From HGM11788 sp964654945 (GTDB lineage: Bacteria > Bacillota > Clostridia > Lachnospirales > CAG-274): 10,083 nucleotides of DNA. The notes beneath the pieces were generated by a model. It did no database searches, was not told the origin of the DNA, and worked only from the letters and a program-made list of their open reading frames with translations. This document shows positions 1 through 6,382 of the stretch, piece by piece. The stretch is from contig CAZZLN010000057.1 of assembly GCA_964654945.1 (NCBI GenBank), positions 1-10,083 of the forward strand. Direction: 5' to 3'. The translations under genes and the position numbers were made by a program. The first letter of the stretch is position 1. Every line of letters begins with the position of its first letter.

Positions 1-122
1 CTGACATATTCCTTTGCACACACCTGCAATCCCGCCGGAGGCTTAATCAGATAGGAAATTGTACTCCCACTGATTGTAATAAAATCTTACCCACCACTTA
101 CGTTTTTTGCAGGGAACTCCTT
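1..122. other. Left flank of the insertion sequence; possible coding remnant
   Basis: No complete gene is visible here. The first ~60 bases are clearly richer in G and C than the rest of the window, so this flank may have a different origin from the DNA right of the insertion sequence. On the minus strand one frame is open from about 86 down to the window edge and reads plausibly as protein (it includes SGSTISYLIKPPAGLQV). It has no ATG, and an in-frame TAA lies directly upstream at 87-89. It may be a degraded gene, the end of another mobile element, or chance. I do not recognise it. Confidence 0.25.
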
Positions 123-149
123 AGATTATAATTGTAATTGCAACACTTT
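123..149. repeat. IS30 left terminal inverted repeat
   Basis: This 27-base end begins AGATT and ends TGCAACACTTT. It matches the reverse complement of 1233-1259 at 21 of 27 positions. The inner 11 bases are identical and most mismatches fall in the middle, which is common for the transposase-binding ends of this family. Confidence 0.75.
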
Positions 150-180
150 ATAAAAATAAATATGGACTGCATACAACTTG

Positions 181-231
181 TTAATTTACGAATGGTATGC
201 ACAAGTTTTGTATACATCGTACGTAAATTAA
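181..231 (+). repeat. 51-nt interrupted palindrome in the IS30 leader
   Basis: The outer arms TTAATTTACG (181-190) and CGTAAATTAA (222-231) are perfect reverse complements. An inner pair, 195-204 with 206-215, pairs at nine of ten positions as plus-strand RNA, one of them a G-U pair. Unpaired strips of 4 and 6 bases separate the two stems. It lies about 50 bases upstream of the transposase start. Hairpins in this position in insertion sequences are known to limit read-through expression of transposase; an operator is an alternative. A related hairpin lies at the right end of the window (10021-10078). Confidence 0.7.
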
Positions 232-281
232 TTTTTAGTGTAAAATAAAGTTTATCACAACAAAAAACACTGGAGGTTTAT

Positions 282-1227
282 ATGCAATCCTATCATCATT
301 TTACACTAAAAGAACGAATTTGTATAACAGAAAATTTAAAAAATGGCTACAGTATTAGAAAAATATCTAAGCTGCTTAATCGTAATCCATCATCAGTTAG
401 TCGTGAAATAAAAAGAAATAGTAATACTGATGGCATTTATAACTTTGAGTATGCAGATAATAAAGCTGAAAATAACAGGAAAAAATCAAAAAAGAAACGT
501 GTTCTTTTATATGATAGATTTCTTATCAACTTTGTTATTAAAAAGCTTAATGTTTTCCGGTCGCCTGAAATAATTTCAAATGTATTGAAACATTTAGGCA
601 TAACATTATCATTTTCAACTATTTATAAAGCTATTAATGATAATTTGCTGCCAAAAATAACTGCTAAAACACATCTAAGACGACGTGGTAAAAAGTATAG
701 AGGTAATAGGCATAAATATTACACTATTCACCCGGAACATACCATAAATGAACGTCCTGTTGAAGCTAATGACAGGAGTGAATTAGGACATTTAGAGGGC
801 GATACTATACTTGGTAGTGTTGGAGAAGGATGTGTTGTAACTTTAGTAGATAGAAAAAGTCGATATACAGTTGCTAAAATTTCAAAAACAAAAACCAAAT
901 CTGATGTAGGAGCAGCATTAATAAGTGCATAAAAAGAAATTTCAAAAAAAATATGAAATAAAAACATTAACACTTGATAATGGCTCTGAATTTGCAGATT
1001 TTAAAGCAATAGAAGAGGAAACGAAAATAACAATATATTTTGCTGAACCTCATTCGCCATGGCAAAGAGGTTCAATCGAAAATATAAATGATCTATATAG
1101 ATTTTTCTATCCTAAAGGAACAAATTTTCATAAAATTTCAGATGGAGATTTAAAGAAAACGGTTAATTTAATTAATAACCGACAAAGAAAATGTTTTAAC
1201 TTTATTTCTTATTCAGATTTTTTATAA
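282..1227 (+). pseudogene. IS30-family DDE transposase, frameshifted
   Basis: The transposase cuts and joins the ends of the insertion sequence. The first part (282-932, 216 aa) has an N-terminal helix-turn-helix (about residues 8-45, containing SIRKISKLLNRNPSSVSREI) and the first catalytic Asp (D174 in LEGDTI). The second part is open from 925 to 1227 in the +1 frame and carries the second Asp (TLDNGSEF) and the catalytic Glu 34 residues later (QRGSIENIND), which is the IS30 DDE spacing. Together they give about 315 aa, near full length. A TGGAGG ribosome binding site at 271-276 supports the ATG. The break at 927-936 needs a +1 (or -2) shift, for example loss of two bases turning GCA-TTA-AAA into GCATAAAA. 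IS30 transposases are normally one open frame, so I read this as a mutation. The stretch between D174 and the break is otherwise intact, so the damage looks recent. Confidence 0.8.
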
Positions 1228-1232
1228 AATAA

Positions 1233-1259
1233 AAAGTGTTGCACTTGTATTGACAATCT
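1233..1259. repeat. IS30 right terminal inverted repeat
   Basis: This is the partner of the left end at 123-149. Read on the minus strand it begins AGATTG and ends TGCAACACTTT. It starts six bases after the transposase stop codon, which fits a complete right end. The leftward chromosomal gene stops 14 bases beyond it. Confidence 0.75.
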
Positions 1260-1273
1260 GCCCAGTACCTTAT

Positions 1274-1795
1274 TTATTTTACATCAATATGACACATTTT
1301 CATTGTTTCAAGTGCAGCCCTATGGCTTTCGGGTGTTACACCTGCACAGCACTTACTGTCTACGCTTATATTGACTTCAGGCATATTTGCTTTTAACAAA
1401 AGTGCATTTGATATAACACATATATCTGTACACAAGCCTACAAGCTCTATTTCAAGCTGTTCTTTCATATTTTCATCTCTTAAAAATCCTGCAAGTTCTA
1501 CAGAACCGAATGCAGGCTTGTCAATTATTACAGCACCCTTTAAGGCTTCTGCAACCCTTTTGTCTATTTCCCAGCCGGCTGTGCCCTTTATGCAATGAAC
1601 AACAGGAAGATGTCTGCCTTCATTGGTTTCAAGATAATTTTCTGTGTGAGTATCTCTTGTAGCATATACATCATTAATATTGTAGCTTTTTATTTTTTCA
1701 ATTACCGGTTTGACTACAGCCTCTGCCTCTTTAGTGCCTAAAGCTCCGTTTATAAAGTCATTCTGCATATCTATTACTATCAATATTTTTCTCAT
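1274..1795 (-). CDS. Nicotinamidase-like cysteine hydrolase (isochorismatase fold)
   Basis: This cytoplasmic hydrolase of the isochorismatase superfamily probably converts nicotinamide to nicotinate for NAD salvage. At 173 aa it is compact for the family. The catalytic triad fits: D9 in VIDMQNDF, K93 in IIDKPAFGS and C126 in LCTDICV. Candidate metal ligands of nicotinamidases are also present: D48 and H50 in TRDTH, and H67 in VVHCIKGTAGW. The superfamily holds other amide hydrolases, so the fold is firm but the substrate is inferred. It is the last gene of the leftward operon with mtaB and the AlaX gene. Its GGTG binding site directly follows the TAA of the upstream gene, with 9 bases between stop and ATG, so translation is probably coupled. 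The insertion sequence ends 14 bases after its stop, and no terminator is visible in between. Confidence 0.85.
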   Translation of the reverse strand: MRKILIVIDMQNDFINGALGTKEAEAVVKPVIEKIKSYNINDVYATRDTHTENYLETNEGRHLPVVHCIKGTAGWEIDKRVAEALKGAVIIDKPAFGSVELAGFLRDENMKEQLEIELVGLCTDICVISNALLLKANMPEVNISVDSKCCAGVTPESHRAALETMKMCHIDVK

Positions 1796-1804
1796 ATAAT
1801 CACC

Positions 1805-2956
1805 TTATTTTTTAAAAAATTCTTTAATATCCCTCCACTTGCAGGCAACTGAACCCTGTGCAAAAAACGGTTTTCCGCCTCCTCTGCCATTCAGAGCAGT
1901 ATTCATTTCTTTAACAAAGGCTCTTAAATCTCCGTCTTTTTCGCATACTGCATATTTATAGCCATCTTCATCATTTCCCGAAAATACTCCGCAAATTCCT
2001 GTACAGCCGTTTTCAAGAAGAAGATTTGCAAGATTTCTTACACCATTAGGGTCTAACCCCTTTTCCAATAAAAGCACACTGTCTTTTCCTGCATATTCCT
2101 TTACTATATTTTCAAGCCTTTCATTCTGCATTTCAAATACTGTTGATTTTAAGCTCTGATTTTCATTTAATAATCTGTCAACTGCCTTTGCAGTTTCCTT
2201 AACCTTTGCAGAAAGTAAATTTGAAATTTCCTTATTCTGCTCCACAACAGCGGTAATATGGTCAAAGGCTCTTTTGCCGCAAAGCATTTCAATTCTCACC
2301 CCGCCCTTATAGGCTGTACAAGAGAACATTTTTATAATTCCAAGTTCACCGCTTCTTTTTACATGAGTCCCGCAGCAGGCACACATATCAGCTCCCGGAA
2401 ATTCTACAAGTCTTACATCACCGCTTAGCTCTTTTTTACTTCTGTATTCAATATTTTTAAGCTCCTCACCTTTTGCGGAAAAAATTCTGCATTCTTCATT
2501 TGCCCATACATATCTGTTTGCTTTAAGCTCTATTTCCTGCACCTGCTCCCATGTCAGCTCTCCGTCAAGGTCAAGAGTAATCATATCACTTCCCATATGA
2601 AAGCCAACATTGTTATATCCGTATTTTTCATGAAACATACCGCTTACTATATGTTCTCCCGAATGCTGCTGCATAAGGTCAAAACGTCTTTCCCAATCAA
2701 TAATGCCCTTAACCTCTGAACCAACCTCAAGAGGCTTATCTGTATAGTGAATAACGTCTTCATTTTTTTCACCTACATAACTTACATTTGCATCACCAAG
2801 GGTTCCAATATCACAAGGCTGACCGCCGCCCTCAGGATAAAAAGCTGTGTTTTCAAGAACAACTGCATAGCCTTTTTTATCTTCTGTGCAGCTTACTACC
2901 TTTGATGTAAATTCTTTTATATATGAGTCCTTATAATATAATCTCTCTAAATTCAT
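1805..2956 (-). CDS. Long AlaX-type alanyl-tRNA editing protein with DHHA1 domain
   Basis: This is a free-standing relative of the alanyl-tRNA synthetase editing domain. Such proteins hydrolyse Ser-tRNA(Ala) or Gly-tRNA(Ala) and so prevent mistranslation. It has 383 aa, the size of the long AlaX class. The N-terminal barrel (about 1-90) includes the family's FYPEGGGQP motif (39-47). The editing domain carries the zinc and catalytic motifs H98-x3-H102 (QQHSGEH) and C194-x3-H198 (CCGTH). A coiled-coil-like stretch at about 235-290 leads to a DHHA1 domain at about 290-383 with the signature GRGGGKPFFAQGS (357-369). No aminoacylation domain is present. A strong AAGGAGA site lies within the 3' end of mtaB, and only two bases separate the genes, so they are co-transcribed. 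Confidence 0.93.
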   Translation of the reverse strand: MNLERLYYKDSYIKEFTSKVVSCTEDKKGYAVVLENTAFYPEGGGQPCDIGTLGDANVSYVGEKNEDVIHYTDKPLEVGSEVKGIIDWERRFDLMQQHSGEHIVSGMFHEKYGYNNVGFHMGSDMITLDLDGELTWEQVQEIELKANRYVWANEECRIFSAKGEELKNIEYRSKKELSGDVRLVEFPGADMCACCGTHVKRSGELGIIKMFSCTAYKGGVRIEMLCGKRAFDHITAVVEQNKEISNLLSAKVKETAKAVDRLLNENQSLKSTVFEMQNERLENIVKEYAGKDSVLLLEKGLDPNGVRNLANLLLENGCTGICGVFSGNDEDGYKYAVCEKDGDLRAFVKEMNTALNGRGGGKPFFAQGSVACKWRDIKEFFKK

Positions 2957-2958
2957 TT

Positions 2959-4263
2959 TTATATCTCCTTTATCTCTCCGTAAACTGTTTCTTCTTCTTT
3001 TATTTTTGTAATTTTAACATTTACAAGTTGATTTGACAGGTCTTTATCAGTATTTAAAAGAACCTTTATATAATTTGAAGTATGTCCCTCAAAACAGCCG
3101 TCTTTATCTCTTGTTTCAAAAAGCACCTGAACTTCTTTATTAATATATCTGTTCATAAACTCATAGTTAAGCTTCCTGCTTACTTCAAGCATTTCCCTGC
3201 TTCTCCGGTTTTTAACATCAGGTGCAGTCTGTTCAGGCATTTTTGCGGCAGGCGTGCCCTTTTTAGGTGAATATGGAAAAACGTGGATTTTAGCAAGCTT
3301 AACCTTTTTTGCAAACTCCACACACTCATTAAAATCTTCATCAGTTTCTCCGGGAAAACCAACAATAATATCAGTAGTAATTGCTGCATCGGGAAAGGCA
3401 GCTCTAAGCTTATTGCAAGCCTCAAAATATTCATCACTTGTGTATCTTCTGTTCATTCTTTTAAGTGTTCTGTCACATCCGCTTTGAAGTGATAAATGGT
3501 AGTGGCGGCACACCTTTGGCTGATTAGCCATTCTCTTGATAAATTCATCAGTAATTGCCTTTGGTTCCATAGAGCTGAATCTTACACGTTTTATACCCTC
3601 AGTTTCGCATACTCTTTCTATTATATCTGCAAGAGTAATATTTCCTAAATCAAGACCATAGCTTGCAATATGTATGCCTGTGAGCACAATCTCCTTAAAG
3701 CCATTTTCAGCCAGCCTTTTAACCTCTGAAATAACCTCATCAGGCTTACGGCTTCGGACAGGACCTCTTGCATAGGGAATTATACAATAAGAACAGTAAC
3801 GGTTGCAGCCCTCCTGAATTTTAATATAGGCTCTTGTTCTGTTTTTGAGCTTACTGATTTTAAGAGGTTCAAATTCCTTTTCACCCATAATATCAGTTAC
3901 GCAGTTTTTAACGCCATCTTTAGCATCATAGCTTTCAATAATATCAACAACACTTTGTCTGTCCTTTGTTCCCAAAATAATATTTATTCCGTCAATATTT
4001 TCAAGCTCCTTAGATGCAACCTGTGCATAACAGCCTGTTGCAACAACAATTGCATTACTGTTGTTTCTTTTTGCACGTCTTATAATTTGTCGTGATTTTT
4101 TATCGCCAAAATTAGTTACTGTACAGGTATTTATAACATATATATCAGCATATTCGTCAAAATCTGCTATCTCATAGCCTTTTTCTGAAAAAAGCTCCAT
4201 CATAGCTTCCGTATCATACATATTTACCTTACAGCCAAGAGTAGTAAATGCAATTTTTTTCAT
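2959..4263 (-). CDS. mtaB: tRNA t6A37 methylthiotransferase MtaB
   Basis: This radical-SAM enzyme converts t6A at position 37 of ANN-decoding tRNAs to the 2-methylthio form, which steadies codon pairing. The UPF0004 N-terminal domain has three cluster-binding cysteines: C11 (TLGCKVN), C47 (NTCTV) and C78 (ATGCYAQ). The radical-SAM motif is C153-x3-C157-x2-C160 in EGCNRYCSYC, followed by IIPYARGPVRSR. A TRAM-like RNA-binding domain covers about 372-434. The CKVN variant of the first motif and the overall length point to MtaB (YqeV) rather than MiaB or RimO. It is the first gene of a leftward three-gene operon. A CTGGAG site about 8 bases before the ATG supports the start. Confidence 0.92.
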   Translation of the reverse strand: MKKIAFTTLGCKVNMYDTEAMMELFSEKGYEIADFDEYADIYVINTCTVTNFGDKKSRQIIRRAKRNNSNAIVVATGCYAQVASKELENIDGINIILGTKDRQSVVDIIESYDAKDGVKNCVTDIMGEKEFEPLKISKLKNRTRAYIKIQEGCNRYCSYCIIPYARGPVRSRKPDEVISEVKRLAENGFKEIVLTGIHIASYGLDLGNITLADIIERVCETEGIKRVRFSSMEPKAITDEFIKRMANQPKVCRHYHLSLQSGCDRTLKRMNRRYTSDEYFEACNKLRAAFPDAAITTDIIVGFPGETDEDFNECVEFAKKVKLAKIHVFPYSPKKGTPAAKMPEQTAPDVKNRRSREMLEVSRKLNYEFMNRYINKEVQVLFETRDKDGCFEGHTSNYIKVLLNTDKDLSNQLVNVKITKIKEEETVYGEIKEI

Positions 4264-4354
4264 AAATTTTCACTCCAGTATAAATATTACTGTTTATATT
4301 TTACCAAAAATGTGTTATATTTAAAAGAGAAAATTTTACATTTGGAGGAAATTT
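4264..4354. promoter_or_regulatory. Divergent promoter region between mtaB and the 475-aa gene
   Basis: These 91 bases serve two genes that start outward. On the plus strand there is an extended -10, TGTTATATT (TATATT at 4316-4321), with TTTATA at 4293-4298 as a -35 after a 17-base spacer; this fits sigma-A and would give a leader of about 25 bases. On the minus strand a TTGGTA (4302-4307) could be a -35, with weak -10 choices around 4279-4289, so that promoter is less certain. The two would overlap, so their firing may interfere. Confidence 0.5.
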
Positions 4355-5782
4355 ATGAATAAACTTGATAACACAAAGCTTATATCTCTTGTGACATATA
4401 AGCTTAAAGACACTTTATTTGATTTAATGTATGATATTGTGGAAAATCCGGTAAATGAAATTGCCAATCCACCTGACAAAATAAAGAATTTTGAAAACAA
4501 AATAAGAGAACTTTATTCTCAGCTTGCGGATAATTTTGACAAGGATATATCCGAAAGAAATGATTTTACAAATAAGCTTACAGAGCTTGAAAATGAGATT
4601 ATATCAGCAGCAGTTGACATAAATAAATATACCTGTGCAAATAATCAGCTTGGCGAATATATTTTAAGAGAAATGAAGCTTATAAAAATATCCGATTTTG
4701 ACGAAAGAATACCTCTTAACAACAGTGCCGTTGCAAATAACGTTGAGCATTATCTCTCTCATCTTAAAAATGATATGGAAGGTGCTTTTTTAAAGGGTGA
4801 GCTAATGGCTCAGCTTCCTTTAAGAATGACCAAGGCAAAATACAGAGATTATATTAAAAAGGGTTTTTATATGATGTCACAGGAGCTTTCCGACGGATTT
4901 GTGCAGTCAATTACGGAAAGATTAAAGGATATGTGCTATGTAGACTGTATTGATAAAATGAATGAGGATTTTCCTCTTATGGCTCAGACTATTGAAGAAA
5001 TATACAAGCTTCCCGTTTCAGAATTTAACAATGAAAATATAGAAGAATATTTCAATATGATTGATGATAATGTTGATTTATTGCAAGATATTTATATCTG
5101 TCTTGGTGTGCTTTTTAATGACATAACATATATGAATATTTTAAGTGATTTTGTAATTGACAGTGATTTTATGTTTGAAGAAGATTTTGTATTAAAGGAT
5201 TTATATTATTCAATATGTGACTGTATAAGAGATAATGATGATTTACTTTTTGAAACAATTACAGATAATTTAAGCACTGAAATTGAAAACAGATTTGAAA
5301 AATTTAAAGGTCTTGAAGCTGAAATTTCAAAAGCAGTAAATGAAATTTCCGATATAAATGAGCTTGACAGCAGCACAAAGCTTTCAATCGATGTAAACAA
5401 TGCAATAAGCAATTCATATATGAAGGATATTGATAAGGTAATTATGTCAGGAACAGGCAATAATGATAAATCGGCAGATGAGCTTGCTGATGAGCTTTGC
5501 GATTATATTGAATCAGCAGTAAGTGATTTGCCTTTGCCAAGACAGAAATATATTAAGCAAAATTTTTTACAGCATATTCCTTGTACAATGAGTAATGCTG
5601 AAATTACAGATTACACAAACTATTCTTTAAACGGTATAAATGACAGAACCGTAAATATTATGGCTTATGGTGATATATTCAATGTTACAGAGCAAATTGA
5701 AGATGAAGATGAGCATAATCATCATCATAAACACAAGCATCACCATGGGGACCATTGCAGCTGCGGGGAACATCACCCCTAA
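4355..5782 (+). CDS. Uncharacterised 475-aa acidic protein with His/Cys-rich C-terminal tail
   Basis: I do not recognise this family. The protein is 475 aa, largely acidic and predicted helical by eye, with no signal peptide and no clear membrane segment, so it is probably cytoplasmic. Residues 454-474 form a tail with 11 His and 2 Cys (HNHHHKHKHHHGDHCSCGEHH). Such tails bind nickel, zinc or cobalt in HypB, SlyD and CobW-type proteins, so metal binding is a reasonable guess, but no catalytic or GTPase motif is present. Residues 145-171 and 399-425 may be a diverged repeat sharing a P-x2-M-[TS]-x-A-x3-DY pattern. GGAGG at 4344-4348, six bases before the ATG, supports the start. It appears to be a single-gene unit with its own promoter and a terminator at 5866-5899. 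The tail is much richer in G and C than the body of the gene. Confidence 0.85.
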   Translation: MNKLDNTKLISLVTYKLKDTLFDLMYDIVENPVNEIANPPDKIKNFENKIRELYSQLADNFDKDISERNDFTNKLTELENEIISAAVDINKYTCANNQLGEYILREMKLIKISDFDERIPLNNSAVANNVEHYLSHLKNDMEGAFLKGELMAQLPLRMTKAKYRDYIKKGFYMMSQELSDGFVQSITERLKDMCYVDCIDKMNEDFPLMAQTIEEIYKLPVSEFNNENIEEYFNMIDDNVDLLQDIYICLGVLFNDITYMNILSDFVIDSDFMFEEDFVLKDLYYSICDCIRDNDDLLFETITDNLSTEIENRFEKFKGLEAEISKAVNEISDINELDSSTKLSIDVNNAISNSYMKDIDKVIMSGTGNNDKSADELADELCDYIESAVSDLPLPRQKYIKQNFLQHIPCTMSNAEITDYTNYSLNGINDRTVNIMAYGDIFNVTEQIEDEDEHNHHHKHKHHHGDHCSCGEHHP

Positions 5783-5865
5783 TGTAACAAAAATATAAAA
5801 GCATCATATATTACACTAAGAAACAAGCAGCAAATTATCTCTCCCCATTGTTTCTGAAAACCAAT

Positions 5866-5899
5866 AAGGGCATATTTAAAATAATATGCTCTTTTTTGT
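5866..5899 (+). terminator. Rho-independent terminator after the 475-aa gene
   Basis: GGGCATATT (5868-5876) pairs with AATATGCTC (5883-5891) in a nine-pair stem with one G-U pair and a six-base loop. T6 follows at 5892-5897, then GTT. It lies about 85 bases after the stop codon and just before the next promoter, so it separates the two transcription units. Confidence 0.85.
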
Positions 5900-5910
5900 T
5901 ATATGACCTA

Positions 5911-5939
5911 TTGAAAATTTGTTCTAATTATGATAGAAT
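5911..5939 (+). promoter_or_regulatory. Sigma-A promoter for the thioesterase-recD2 operon
   Basis: TTGAAA at 5911-5916 and TAGAAT at 5934-5939 are separated by 17 bases; each hexamer matches the consensus at five of six positions. The predicted transcript starts near 5946, with an AGAGG binding site at 5954-5958 and ATG at 5966, so the leader is short. This is the clearest sigma-A promoter in the window. Confidence 0.8.
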
Positions 5940-5965
5940 GAATAAAAAAGATTAGAGGTTAATAT

Positions 5966-6373
5966 ATGGCTTATAAAAGAAAAGTCCAATACTACGAAAC
6001 AGACAAAATGGCAATTGTTCATCACTCAAACTACATAAGATGGTTTGAGGAAGCAAGAACCGAATATATGCTTGAAAACGGCATCAATTATGACAACGTT
6101 GAAAAAAATGAGGGAGTTATGATGCCTGTGCTTGAAATAAACTGCAAGTATAAACAGGGAGCAAAATACAATGATATTGTCAATATAGAAACAAGTATAG
6201 CTGAATTTAACGGTGTAAAGCTTGTGTTTGAATATATAGTTACCGACAGTGATAAAAATATTCTTGTAACGGGCAGCTCTGTCCATTGTTTTGTGGATAT
6301 GGAATTTAAACCTTTAAGAATTAACAAAACACATACAAAACTTTATGATAAATTAAAAGCACTTACGAAATAA
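5966..6373 (+). CDS. YbgC/FadM-like acyl-CoA thioesterase (hotdog fold)
   Basis: This is a small single-hotdog thioesterase of the 4-hydroxybenzoyl-CoA thioesterase type, probably releasing free acids from acyl-CoA or acyl-carrier thioesters in the cytoplasm. The N-terminal signature YYETDKMAIVHHSNYIRWFEEAR fits the family: D13 is in the position of the catalytic Asp, followed by the conserved V-x4-Y and W-FEEAR helix. The usual Gly after the Asp is replaced (DKMAIVHH). At 135 aa it has normal length. The substrate cannot be told from sequence. It is the first gene of a unit with recD2, which starts nine bases after its stop. The functional link to the helicase is not obvious and may be positional only. 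Confidence 0.88.
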   Translation: MAYKRKVQYYETDKMAIVHHSNYIRWFEEARTEYMLENGINYDNVEKNEGVMMPVLEINCKYKQGAKYNDIVNIETSIAEFNGVKLVFEYIVTDSDKNILVTGSSVHCFVDMEFKPLRINKTHTKLYDKLKALTK

Positions 6374-6382
6374 GGTGATATT

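Larger units (their letters stand above)
123..1259 (+). mobile_element. IS30-family insertion sequence, complete ends, about 1137 bp
   Basis: The element is bounded by imperfect terminal inverted repeats at 123-149 and 1233-1259 that match at 21 of 27 positions, with a perfect inner block TGCAACACTTT. Between them is one transposase gene of IS30 type, in two frames, plus a 5' leader of about 130 bases that contains a strong palindrome. Length, single-gene layout and repeat length all suit IS30. No target-site duplication is visible: the flanking bases are CTT on the left and GCC on the right. The copy is probably inactive unless the frameshift is bypassed. Its right end lies 14 bases from the stop codon of the leftward nicotinamidase-like gene. 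Confidence 0.85.

Noticed and set aside
178..246. Sigma-A promoter for the transposase in the IS leader
   Set aside because: TTGTTA, TTGTAT and TAAAAT boxes occur, but none pair at a 16-18 base spacing.
925..951. Programmed -1 frameshift at the A-rich runs in the transposase
   Set aside because: The downstream part lies in the +1 (or -2) frame, so a -1 slip at AAAAAG or the later A8 run would not join the two parts.
120..1262. Target-site duplication around the IS30 element
   Set aside because: The bases next to the two ends (CTT and GCC) do not match. CCTT occurs on both sides but is not adjacent to the right end.
4277..4282. TATACT as the -10 of the mtaB operon
   Set aside because: It overlaps the ribosome binding site of mtaB, so the transcript would lack that site.
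5765..5779. GGGG/CCCC hairpin at the end of the 475-aa gene as a terminator
   Set aside because: The stem is only four pairs and no T run follows. The better terminator is at 5866-5899.
5783..5865. Small gene or RNA between the 475-aa gene and its terminator
   Set aside because: No start codon with a binding site and no strong fold were seen. It reads as an ordinary 3' untranslated stretch.
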